NCBI GenBank assembly: GCA_024336345.1
Contig: JANFOG010000001.1
Span: 434,001-498,000, forward strand
DNA length: 64,000 nt
Origin: Mariannaea sp. PMI_226
Lineage: Eukaryota > Ascomycota > Sordariomycetes > Hypocreales > Nectriaceae
Reading direction: 5' to 3'
Position numbers and translations under genes: made by a program. The notes beneath the pieces were generated by a model. That model did no database searches and was not told the DNA's origin. It worked only from the letters and a program-made list of their open reading frames with translations. Position 1 is the stretch's first letter. Each line of letters begins with the position of its first letter. Positions 22,398-32,591 of this stretch are shown piece after piece.

Positions 22398-23762
22398 GAA
22401 GGAGAGTGGTGGTGGATTTTGTGGGAATGCGGTGTCATGCTATGACGGAACTGCAATGCTCTTAGCGAGATGAGGGAACTTGGGAGCGGGCCTAGGCACA
22501 GTGGCTTTTTTTGGTCGGTTGTTTCCATTTGGTTCTATTCATATTCGCTGGCTTGGGTTCAGTTTCCTGAAGAGTTGCCTCGTCTGGTATTTGAGGGTCC
22601 ATATCTGACGAACTGACGAAGCGACGAACGGACGAAGAGATGGACAAGCAAAACATGGGGCAATGAAGAAGAGGGAGGTAGCAAAAAGAGATTTTGTATT
22701 CAAAATACTTTCACGTGCTCTGTCGCCAGTCGGCATATCCTGATCTGGGCCAGGAAGTTCATATCAAGAGAGGTAAATTGCGATCACACTCCAAGGATAC
22801 ATCAACCATCCATTGCCTCCTACGGAGTAGTAGCAGCCTGTGTGCAATTGTACATTTGCCGTTATCCTTCCCAGATCTCCGAAATCTGTTACCATTGTTG
22901 CTGCCTCACTTCCGCAGGCATATTCGATTCGTCTTCTATCCCTTCGAGAACGGCACCACATTGTGACAATACCACAAACGATCCGGCTCAACTAGGTGCT
23001 GGAGGAGACTGTAGGAATGGCCCATGCCCCAAGACTCAAGCTGAGGGTTATTAAAACGACACTGAAGGGACTGTCAATAGAAACTTTTGCTTGAATAAGG
23101 CTCCTGAAGAACTATAGTAAATGATGGTATAACTCTTTTAGACAGCTCTTGAGGAACCCAGGAACCAGGAGGCGGTAATGAAAGGTAGATAAGATGAGAA
23201 GCTATGTTAATTCAGCTATCGTCATTTAGGGCTGGATGAGAGTGATTATTTTCTTATGGACCTCACTTGTTTGGGGCAGGTGTTGGAAAGGTGTTGCTCA
23301 TTTGTTTTGGGGTGATTGTTTGGTAAGGAGGTTCAGAGATGATGATTGTTTGTCGAAAACACATTCTCACCACCAACTCCACATCAGAACATTCTTCAAT
23401 AAAACACACAACATATTTCTTCTTCTTTCACTATATCAAATAAGCTACGAGCTAGGAAATAGGGACTAACAGGGTGTAGCCTGCATGTTCAATTGATTGA
23501 GAAGAGAACTGAGGACTAAGACTTATGCTAAAGCATAAGGGGTTTATGTTCCTTCACCATAAACTTGCTCAAAATCATCAAAATACAGCAAATCAAGCCG
23601 AAAGGGTCTGGTAATCTTCTCCTCTATCCAACACACCTCTTCCTTCATCTTGGAGCCATCTTTCACATTGAGCCACTGCATCGTATTTCATTTCACTTCT
23701 CTTGGTTCACCCTTCTATTTTCTTGGCTTGCCTTACTATCCTGGGCCCATGCCTCGAGCAAA
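22398..23762. other. Intergenic region inside the accessory island
   Basis: This separates the 5' end of the SNF2 remnant from the large plus-strand gene. No conserved frame was recognised. A TACGGAGTA motif lies at 22,821. The frame of the downstream gene stays open for 66 codons before its first ATG (from 23,565) and would encode a hydrophobic stretch, but no ATG occurs there, so I treat it as 5' UTR. Confidence 0.5.
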
Positions 23763-26700
23763 ATGCCAAGAGGAGTCAAGCAGAATCGCACTGAACAGCC
23801 GGGCGTCTTGCAACCTGGGAAGGGGCCAGCCCAACTATCGAGAGGTGAGGTTCAAGAACTAAAGACAAAGAACGGCAACAACGGACTTGCGCAATACGAT
23901 CCATCGCCTGAGGAAGGAGACGAATGCGAGACCGACGATGATGATGCTGCGTCCAGAGAGGAGGAGTCTGGTTGCAGAGTAATGCTGGAGTGCTCTATTG
24001 CTCAGCCTGATGAAGATGAAGAAGTACTACCGGCTATTCCTAATGATTACCGGGAGATTGAGGATGTTGGCCTGAGATGGCAACGGATTAGGGAGGAGAA
24101 CCTCATCCAAAGGAGAGCCAGCCTTGACAACGAGAACCGAGTTAACACCTACGCTCACTACAGGATACCTCACGCTCAAAGACACATGGAATTTGATCAA
24201 CATGATCCAGCGGAACTCATCGACCGAGATGTTGCAAGAGATACCAACCGAATCAATATACCATACGAAGCAAGGGCCTTGGATGACCCCTTTGAGGTGG
24301 ACCTTCGGCAGAGAGGAGGTTTGGGGTACAGAGATGCTTCACAAAGAATTGAAACTGTGGCCCCATACTTAGATGACATCCGGGAATTGAGCACTGCTGT
24401 CGCAAGCCGTGGGCTATACACACATAAGATTTGGCGCCCGGGTCACGTCAGAATGATTGAGAATATGGGTGGTGCCAGTCATGCTGCAGATAACATCACA
24501 TCAGCTTGTTTTTATAATGCTGAGAAGGTGATTGGATCCAGCACGCAATGCGATCGAACCTTTCAGTTATATCCTGTCTTGGCTCGGGCCTGCAGCATGT
24601 GGTCAGGTACGTCTAAGATGAAGATAGCTGGGAGGGACCGGCTGGGTCTTTCTGAGGGGGCTTGGACTTCTGGTCCCACGGTTGAGAGAGTGTTTGTGGG
24701 AATGAGTCCATCATTTGATACTGTGTTCATGAGCGCACCCAAGAACAAGGTGGCTACTGATAATATTACAACCTACACTTTGAACACGGAACCGAAATAT
24801 CATCGCGCTGGAAAGACAATCTTACTCCATGAATACCTTACGGTTCCCGGAAATGTGAAGGCTTTGGGCAAGCTGATGCTTGGTGAAAAGGTGAAATTCA
24901 ACTCTGAATTGTGTCCCCGAAGTCGGGCAATGAACAGCAACAAGAAGGCCATGGGTGGGATGCATGCACCACCACCTGTCCACCGCATCCCATCACAACA
25001 AAAGGGTACCCATACCCCTCACCTTGGATTGAAGCCAGGACAAGATGGAGACTCGCATTGGTCACTTAAATGGCCCCCTCTGGCTGCTCTCGCAATACCC
25101 AGTCAAATGGTGGACCTTCTAAATGAGTTCCTCTCCCAGCACCCAATGGATCCAGTGCCAGTCAACCTAGCCGTGGCCGCAACTATTATCTACTTCGATA
25201 TGGAGAAACGGGACTGGGACGTCTATTGTTGGAAGGATGCTATGGTGCCGCAAGTACCTCTGGGAACCTTCATTATCTATTTCGCTCACATGCTGCGTTT
25301 TGTCGAGACCCTCCGCTTGACCAGGTATCCTCATCCTCTCATATTTGCAAAGGCTCAATACGGACAAGATCAAAGGAAATCAGCGGAATTCAGAGTGAAG
25401 GATGAGCTGTTGGACGTGATGATGCTTCGACGCCTTTACACTTGCATCACTTCTTCTACCCAACAGATCTCCTATGACCGAAGACTGGTTCTTCTACCAC
25501 ATTCCATGCCGGGGACCATGATGAGGTGGCCACTGGGCACTGGTACCGCGGAACCACCTTCTGAGAGCTTGTTTGCGCTGGCTATGCTGAACGACATTCG
25601 AACACTGATGATTCCCAGCTACCATTTACGTACTGAGCCTATACAGATGGTGGGTTGTCCACAGACTATGGCCGAACTGTGGTGCCGGGATAGCACCGTT
25701 TCGAAGATTGGGTGGGCAGTTCCTCCAACGTTCTTCTGGTTCCCTGAACTGGAAGGAAGCATTGTGTCTCTCACAGGTGAAGCAATGCTGGTGGGCCCAG
25801 TGATGGAACCAGTGACTGGAGTGAAGTTGAAACTGGGAGCACCTGAGGCACCGGGTAGAGTGGCCGTTGCCCCGGTTGGGTATGCGGCTTCTAGGTCCAT
25901 GGGCCAAGTCATTGCACCCGAGGTGCGCACCCAACTTGCAAGGGACAATGAAATTCGTATTCGAATTGCTATGGAACTTGGCGTTCCAACCGACAACCTC
26001 TATTTTTGTAGAGAGGATCTGGTTTTCAAATGGGAGGGGCTGGAAGCAGAGATCACCACTGCCTTCAGAGAAGGAAGACTGAACAATGTGGAGGATCACA
26101 GAATGAGACAACCTCCCTCTGAAACAGGTTCCAGCACGGAAGATGATGCAACAAATGAAGAGGATGGTCAAGGCCGTTCAAAGATGTTGAAGTCCTTCTT
26201 CCTGTCCAAGGAAGAACAACTGAGACTTGGTGCCATGCTTGGTAATGGTGCTCTTGCCCACCCATGGGAGTTGGTAAAGAGTAAATTGACGTCTGAAGAG
26301 GCGCTGAGTGTTCACTCTGTTGCACAATTAGCTTGCGCTGCCTACCTCGAGGTTAACGAGGAGGTATTCAAATTGAGGCGAAAGATGGAAACCCTGGACC
26401 CAGAAGCTGGTCAGCTTCCAGCGCTGAGGGAAAACGTCATCCTTAAGCTGCCCAGTATGATACTGATTCTCTCGGGAGCGTTTCCAAATGAGGTGGTTGG
26501 GTCTGTTGAGAATCAGAGTGCAGAAGGTATCCGAGGTATTAGCACTAAACTGAACGAGATTGGGGGGTCGGAAGCGTCCAAACTGTTCAAAACCATCTTT
26601 TCCTTAATGGCCGCACCCGATGACTTAATCCAACTGGCCTGGCCTATTGTCATCAGCAGTGGATTGAAGTTCTGGACCCTGCCGTTTGTTGCTGATCAGT

Positions 26701-26825
26701 TGAATGCTACTGAGAAGCTGATGCTCAGAATACATGACATGAGGGACCGGATAGGGGCCAAGTGGGATGCCGTGGACTTCCCAACTTTGGGTAAAAAGCT
26801 AGCCCTGGAGGCTCAGCGCCACTAA
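23763..26825 (+). CDS. Large protein of unrecognised family (copy 2, full length)
   Basis: This is an intronless frame of 1020 aa from the first ATG (context AAAATGCC). I do not recognise the family. Residues 1 to about 255 are hydrophilic and acidic in part (a run of Glu/Asp around residues 45-65). From about residue 260 it matches copy 3 (29.4-31.8 kb) almost end to end and copy 1 over about 110 residues. Blocks shared with copy 3 include LLHEYxTVPGN (about 353), HAPPPxHR-like APPP (about 398), AATIIYFDM (about 471), HPLxF (about 535), LLPHSMPGT (about 577) and FWFPE (about 657), followed by a helical C-terminal third ending with an amphipathic helix. There is no signal peptide, no clear membrane span, and no nucleotide-binding or zinc motif that I can see. 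Preservation of a 3-kb frame argues for recent function or recent duplication. Confidence 0.75.
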   Translation: MPRGVKQNRTEQPGVLQPGKGPAQLSRGEVQELKTKNGNNGLAQYDPSPEEGDECETDDDDAASREEESGCRVMLECSIAQPDEDEEVLPAIPNDYREIEDVGLRWQRIREENLIQRRASLDNENRVNTYAHYRIPHAQRHMEFDQHDPAELIDRDVARDTNRINIPYEARALDDPFEVDLRQRGGLGYRDASQRIETVAPYLDDIRELSTAVASRGLYTHKIWRPGHVRMIENMGGASHAADNITSACFYNAEKVIGSSTQCDRTFQLYPVLARACSMWSGTSKMKIAGRDRLGLSEGAWTSGPTVERVFVGMSPSFDTVFMSAPKNKVATDNITTYTLNTEPKYHRAGKTILLHEYLTVPGNVKALGKLMLGEKVKFNSELCPRSRAMNSNKKAMGGMHAPPPVHRIPSQQKGTHTPHLGLKPGQDGDSHWSLKWPPLAALAIPSQMVDLLNEFLSQHPMDPVPVNLAVAATIIYFDMEKRDWDVYCWKDAMVPQVPLGTFIIYFAHMLRFVETLRLTRYPHPLIFAKAQYGQDQRKSAEFRVKDELLDVMMLRRLYTCITSSTQQISYDRRLVLLPHSMPGTMMRWPLGTGTAEPPSESLFALAMLNDIRTLMIPSYHLRTEPIQMVGCPQTMAELWCRDSTVSKIGWAVPPTFFWFPELEGSIVSLTGEAMLVGPVMEPVTGVKLKLGAPEAPGRVAVAPVGYAASRSMGQVIAPEVRTQLARDNEIRIRIAMELGVPTDNLYFCREDLVFKWEGLEAEITTAFREGRLNNVEDHRMRQPPSETGSSTEDDATNEEDGQGRSKMLKSFFLSKEEQLRLGAMLGNGALAHPWELVKSKLTSEEALSVHSVAQLACAAYLEVNEEVFKLRRKMETLDPEAGQLPALRENVILKLPSMILILSGAFPNEVVGSVENQSAEGIRGISTKLNEIGGSEASKLFKTIFSLMAAPDDLIQLAWPIVISSGLKFWTLPFVADQLNATEKLMLRIHDMRDRIGAKWDAVDFPTLGKKLALEAQRH

Positions 26826-29238
26826 TACCAGGATCCAGAGTGATGATGGAACTTGAGGGGATGATAATAGTGTCACAGTGGACAAAGAGGTCACTGTGGT
26901 TAAAGATGGAGGGCAGGTTGGGCTGAGTGAGTGAAGGAAAACTATATAAACTATTGGTAGGAAATCCAGGGCCCTGCCCTTGATGGGTAGATGGATTGAA
27001 TGGGGTCTTGGTGGCCTGGCTGTGGACCAATGCCATTTTGGAACCAGGCATATCAATGGAACCAGGTATTTTGATAGAAATTAAAGACATTAATGAAATC
27101 AAATACATCAATGGACCTGGGGGCTACTGGAAAAGAACTAATGTTATGTGATATGTGCTTCCCGGTCTTCTCTTTTGTTAATATGCCTTTTTGACATCTA
27201 TCAATGCCTGATTTTTTCAGAGTGCCAGTCTCTTTGCTCAGTGTATGTATGATCGAAAAGCTGTCCTGAACCAAAGGAATTCCTTCAAGGGTACGCCAAT
27301 AATTTGATTTTATTGGTAGTAAGTCTTTTTTGAATGTCTTGATAATGCCTGATGGCATTGAGTAGGAAATGGCACCTTGTCTTGAGACTCACTACTACAA
27401 TATCCTCAGAGGCAATAAAATGAGGACTGCAAAAAAAAAATTAACCTGTTTGTGGTGGGCAGACATCTAAATTAAGATTGAGATAATAAAAAGGGGTATA
27501 TCAAACAGCATCTAATATAAACCACAATGTAAAGGAACCGGTGATTCCCCCCTACCCTCCTAAGCATCATCTTCATCGTCATTAGGGTGACTGCCAGAGC
27601 ACTCTTCTTTCACTTTTCTCTTTAGTCACGTTCGCCTCTCCTGGCTCCGGGGCCATGGCCATAATGGGGCCGCCCCAGTCAGAGAGGCTGCCTTCGTTGA
27701 AGGACGTGGGGACCATGTGACGGAATATCTTCTGCACAAATATGGCTGGCCCGGTTCAACTGAGTGGCTGAAAGAGGGCGCAGCAAGGATCCAACTTCTA
27801 GAACCAAGCTCAGGGCTGTCTGTATGATGCTGGATGGTACTGTGGCCAGCTTGCTGGGCGGCTGCTTCCATCTATTTCTGTCCTTTTGTTGAGAAACTCA
27901 ACACAGGCGCAGAAGTGATAGCAAAAGTGAAAGCAGAAGAAGTCTCCGCCACTTACGGACGCTCTGACGGGACGATTCCTGGCTTGGTTGATTGAAGAGG
28001 ATACTGGTCATCTACACAGAGACATCTCTCAGAATAGAGATCGAATCGGTGGCAATATACTATTGCCAGGTCCTGGCTGCCTTTGACCGAGCGGGAGGGA
28101 GAGACTCAAACTTTGGGTATAGAACTTATGGTGCCAGAACGCTACAGGCCCAAGATTTTTAATAATACATTCATTGATTGAATTGCGGACCCGGAAATGA
28201 AACAGGAAACGGTAACGCAACCTGCTTTTCCTGCTACCGGTTTGAGGCAATGGACCGAAGGGGAGTGAGAGCCGTGGACTTCGGTTCCAAAACAATCTTA
28301 TATGGGGTCGACCTACGTCAAGTTCCTTAAGCCATTAGGTCTTGCTTGAGAAAGAGGAAGAAGAGCGAAGGTGGTTCCACAGATCAAGTAAACTGGGTAT
28401 TAAAAGAATTACTCTGAGGAGCTTATAAAAAATGACATGAAAACACTAAACTAACACCTTATTAGAGTTCCTAAGTCACCAAGCGAATACACTTCTTGAT
28501 GATGCTACTGGTGCTTCATAAAGATTATGTTTATGCCATTGCCCCTTTTATTAGGATATCAGGGATCAGGGCCTCTCTGATTTGCTAATGACTGCCTTAC
28601 TTCAATGAAATCTTATTTACTTTGGCTGTAGATGTATATAAGTACTACTACTTGTGTAGGGTTACTATCCATTGTGATACCTGCAGGGACTGCGCTGCTC
28701 ATCTTCAAGTGCACACATTATGCGAGTAAATAGAGGCAACAAATAAAAACAGCAACTGGTCCCTCAGCCCAGCACCCACACACATGAGATGAGGAAATTG
28801 GTACCTACTATAGGTTATAATAAGAATAGGTGAATCACGGACTAAGACTGCCGCATTACTTCTGGGTTGCTTAGGTGTTTATGATTTGGACTTTATACCA
28901 TAAGAACTGTACGTAGCATAATGCTACGCTCCCCGTTCGCGCTCTGTGTTGGCAACTGTTAATCACCTGCAAGTTTGAGTGCCTAATGACCCTAAGGCAT
29001 TGGTAGCCATAATCTCTATTCATCTCTATTTCAACCGGGTTTCCTTTCTCCTGCAACCATTTCCCCTTTCTTGCAGCCATCTTCGTTTCCCTGCGACAGT
29101 TTTCCTTCCCCTGCAACCACAGTTGCCTCCTCCTATGATCGATCACCAGAATGGTGTAGCTTCACTCTATCACTTCCTCGGTCCCTGAATTTTTATCTTC
29201 TAGCTCTGCCTCTAGGACTCGCGTCGAATCGCGAGGCC
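26826..29238. other. Gene-poor spacer in the accessory island, with possible remnant
   Basis: No intact gene is supported. At 27,650-28,000 the plus strand can be read as GHNGAAPVREAAF...YLLHKYGWPGSTEWL... with one internal TGA and then a short continuation, which looks like a decayed coding fragment of unknown origin. The rest is AT-rich, including A-runs near 27,430 and 27,490. A CT-rich stretch at 29,035-29,120 may be the promoter of the next gene. Confidence 0.4.
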
Positions 29239-29362
29239 ATGCCATCCAACCGCAAACTCAGAAGTACGGCGGTTTCCATCTCGAAAACCCAATCACGAGA
29301 TCTGAATATCAGAACCTTACCTAAGAATCAGAGTCAGCATTAGAGGAACCCCAATCATTCGG

Positions 29363-31792
29363 GTGTGGCGAACGAGTTGCGGCCCCCCCGAGCAGCAAGA
29401 AGAAGAATCACAGGCTCCAGACCAGGGAGAAGAACAAGCACCACAGGCCCCAGAGCAACAAGAGGAAGCACCGCAGGCTCTGGGTCAGCAGGTCTCTCGT
29501 CCTCTTTCGTCCCCTGTCATGCCACAGCAACGCCAGTGCGAGCGATCGTTTGTACTTTACAAGGCCCTGACTAGAGCGTGTCACAACTTGACGCCTTATG
29601 AGGAGCTCACACTAGCTTGCAAGGAACGATTAGGGATCAAGGATATTGACCGTGATTATGAGGTTAAAAAAGTCGCCATCGGCCTTGCTACTACATCACT
29701 CACTCCTGTCTTTATCGGCCCTCCAGATGTTGGCGCTGCCTTGGACACAGTTAGTACCTATAAACCAAGGACTGAACCTGCCGACCAACTGTGTGGTTCG
29801 AATGTTATCCTACACGAGTACTGCACTGTCCCTGGGAACGTCAAGAAATTAGGCCAACTTCTCTTGGGATACAGAGTCGAATTTAAAGATGAGGAGGACC
29901 CAGTCCCTCGAGTGAGGGAAAGCAACGAAAAGGCCTTAAAGGGCCTTTGCGCACCGCCTCCTCGGCACAGGGACCCAGCAAACCAGCGAGGCATGCCTCT
30001 TCCACAAATGCACCTAAAAGACAATGGTCACAAGAATGGATTCTGGTCCTTGCAGTGGCCCCCTTTGAGTATGATGAAGATCCCAGCTGGGATGATACAA
30101 GCCCTGGAGACATTTTTAAGATGTCATCCACAGGACCCTATGTCGATTGACCTAGCTACCGCAGCTACCATCATCTACTTTGATATGAAACGACGGGATT
30201 GGGACCCCAAGGCATGGAAACTTCAATCAATGGTTCCAGATACTATGCCATTGGGCCTCTTTATCATTTACTTTCCTCATTTTCTCAGGTTCATCGAAAC
30301 CCTTGGTCTCACTCAATATCCTCACCCTCTTCAATTCATCCAAATCCACTATGACAGTGATCGCCGAACCTCATTTGACTTTACAGTGTCCCATTCTGAA
30401 ATAGACACAGTTTATATGGAAAAGGCCTACCGGGCAATCACAACAAAGAGTGGTGCCTTATGGGAATCCCGCCGGTATACTCTTCTGCCACACTCAATGC
30501 CTGGGACCGGCCTGATCTGGCCCCAGGGAACAGGGAAACTGGAACCCCCAAGCCAAGATCTAAATGTCCTACTACTTCTCGACGATATTCGGACAGTAGG
30601 GCTTCCTAGTTACTTCCAAAGAAGGGAAAAAGTGCAGAACATAGGCTTTTTAAAGTGTGTGGCCAAGTCCTGGGTCCGAGGCAATGACCGCTTTATACCA
30701 GCTTGGCCTACACCACCTGACTCATTCTGGTTCCCAGAAAAGAAGCCTCGATTTGTGTCCTTAACAGGGCCAGCGGAGTTTATTGGCCCATTATTCCAAG
30801 CTCTTACTCCTAGTCACGAGAATGCCAACTTTGCTGCCCAGGATATGCCAATGGTTACTGAGTTAGATCATAATCTTCTTGCGCCGATAGGAAGAATTCT
30901 AGACCCAGAAATGCGACAGAGACTGGCCGAAGCCAATAACGAAAGGATACAAATATTTATGACGAAGCTCAATATTCAAAACCCAGGTCTCAATATTCAA
31001 AACCCGGGTCTCTATTGTTGCAAGGAGGACCTCACACTCAAATGGCGTGGAATGGAGTCTGATCTAATTGCTGCTCGTCAAAACGGAATCCTGGGGGACG
31101 ATGTGGACTATACCAAGATTGATCATTTAAGTGACGAGTTTCTATCAACTGTCGAACGAGAGCGAATGAGGGACCTACTGAATATTGAGCCATTGATGCA
31201 GCAATGGGTTCTCGTCAAGGGTTTACTTCAATCGGAGGGACCATTGCCCGTGGTTACAATTACAGAGAATATAATATCAGCCTACCGCAACACAAACAAC
31301 ATGTTTGATATCTTGAAATGGGCATGGTCTCATAAAGGTACATCGGCTGGAAAGCCAGAAGTCTTGGCCGGGCTCTTGAAAGGTTTGGCAGTCTTACTTC
31401 TTAGATCTTCCGGTCTATTCAGTGAAGACACTATTGCATCGATGGGTGAATATGCAACGAAGATTCAGTCAGACCAACTCAAGGCTTTCAGGGACGTTGT
31501 TGGCGCAGATGTGGCCAACTTATTCAAAGCTGCAAGGGCCTTGGGAGAATTGGCTACTCCAGAGACCTCCGAGAGTTTGTGGCTAATACTTACAAAAGAC
31601 CGGGTTGTAGTGTGGTATCAACCCTACTTGAAAACACAATTAAGCCAGACCCGAAAAGTCCTGGAGGCATTATTGGACCTTGAGGACCGGTTGGGGCAAC
31701 ATTGGGAGGATGTCATATACGTACGTAGGGGAGGCCAGACTCTCTATCAGGAACGTATTGATGCAATCGTCGGGAATGAGACAACAGGTTGA
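29363..31792 (+). CDS. Large protein of unrecognised family (copy 3, shorter N-terminus)
   Basis: The frame is open from 29,306 to 31,792. The first in-frame ATG is at 29,519 (757 aa). The sequence before it (29,363-29,518) is coding-like, rich in Gln, Glu and Pro. A separate ATG at 29,239 opens MPSNRKLRSTAVS in another frame, vaguely like the copy 2 start, so a small intron or frameshift may join them. From CERSFVLYKALTRAC onward it aligns to copy 2 with few gaps: LLHEYCTVPGN, CAPPPRHR, AATIIYFDM, LLPHSMPGT and SFWFPE. It lacks about 200-250 residues of the copy 2 N-terminal region. A 21-bp tandem duplication at 30,968-31,009 adds an in-frame seven-residue repeat (NIQNPGL twice). The function is unknown. 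Confidence 0.7.
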   Translation: MWRTSCGPPEQQEEESQAPDQGEEQAPQAPEQQEEAPQALGQQVSRPLSSPVMPQQRQCERSFVLYKALTRACHNLTPYEELTLACKERLGIKDIDRDYEVKKVAIGLATTSLTPVFIGPPDVGAALDTVSTYKPRTEPADQLCGSNVILHEYCTVPGNVKKLGQLLLGYRVEFKDEEDPVPRVRESNEKALKGLCAPPPRHRDPANQRGMPLPQMHLKDNGHKNGFWSLQWPPLSMMKIPAGMIQALETFLRCHPQDPMSIDLATAATIIYFDMKRRDWDPKAWKLQSMVPDTMPLGLFIIYFPHFLRFIETLGLTQYPHPLQFIQIHYDSDRRTSFDFTVSHSEIDTVYMEKAYRAITTKSGALWESRRYTLLPHSMPGTGLIWPQGTGKLEPPSQDLNVLLLLDDIRTVGLPSYFQRREKVQNIGFLKCVAKSWVRGNDRFIPAWPTPPDSFWFPEKKPRFVSLTGPAEFIGPLFQALTPSHENANFAAQDMPMVTELDHNLLAPIGRILDPEMRQRLAEANNERIQIFMTKLNIQNPGLNIQNPGLYCCKEDLTLKWRGMESDLIAARQNGILGDDVDYTKIDHLSDEFLSTVERERMRDLLNIEPLMQQWVLVKGLLQSEGPLPVVTITENIISAYRNTNNMFDILKWAWSHKGTSAGKPEVLAGLLKGLAVLLLRSSGLFSEDTIASMGEYATKIQSDQLKAFRDVVGADVANLFKAARALGELATPETSESLWLILTKDRVVVWYQPYLKTQLSQTRKVLEALLDLEDRLGQHWEDVIYVRRGGQTLYQERIDAIVGNETTG
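30968..31009 (+). repeat. 21-bp tandem duplication inside copy 3
   Basis: Two adjacent copies of CTCAATATTCAAAACCCAGG plus one T differ at one A/G position. The duplication keeps the reading frame and is absent from copy 2, so it arose after the two genes separated. Confidence 0.9.
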
Positions 31793-32591
31793 GAAGGGAC
31801 CTTGGTAGCTGCTATTGCACGTGCGTTATCTTGCTTGAGGGCTATTGAGCTTATTTAGCCAATAATTGAAAACCATCAAACGTTTCATCTTTTCTCGTCA
31901 GTGTTGGGTGATGATTATAGCATATAAACATCTCCTATGTCCTAACCTTCCACGGCAATATTTCTTTGCCCTCCCCGAATCGTCGGAGTGAAAGCCATAA
32001 ACGAAATGAGTACGCAGCATATACACGAATGAGTTGTCTCTGGTGATATCCATTTAAGTATTCTTCTTCGCCTTCGTATATGTAAGTCCCATGTCCCATT
32101 CCTCACTTCATTAGTATAAATTGTTTATTATATTTGATTCATAGCTTGTTATACTTGTTGAGGGTTATGTATGTCTGTTGGCATGACTTAACTTGCATTT
32201 TGCAGAGGCATATATTACACTACAGTAATTTTCCCTCCCTTTCCTTTCCACCCAAGCGGAGGAGCCCTTCCCTCGCTGATCTCGAATGTCATATGTGATG
32301 CTAATACTTTGTTCGCACTCCCCCATTCTACCAGCCAAGCAATGCCACGCGAGTTGAACTGAAATCAGCCTTCCGTCCTGTAGCCCCTTGAAAAAGATTT
32401 GATTGGGTCCTTAAAACGCCACCCCGGTCTCGTTATGATATTTGCCATAATACAGTGAAATTGCTTTCGTTAAAACACACCCGGAGTCTCGTCCACATCA
32501 AAAGATGTCTCTCCTCATCATCTTTCCCCCCTTCAACCAAATATCCTTCCTACTGCTAATCTTCTCTCTCTCTCGTTTTGGGAAAGTGTCT
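31793..32591. other. Intergenic region at the right edge of the island
   Basis: This lies between convergent genes (copy 3 and NPL4) and should include both 3' UTRs. It is AT-rich at 32,110-32,160. No conserved frame was seen. Confidence 0.5.

Noticed and set aside
23565..23762. N-terminal hydrophobic extension of copy 2
   Set aside because: The frame is open but has no ATG; the first ATG at 23,763 has a good context, so the upstream part is taken as 5' UTR.
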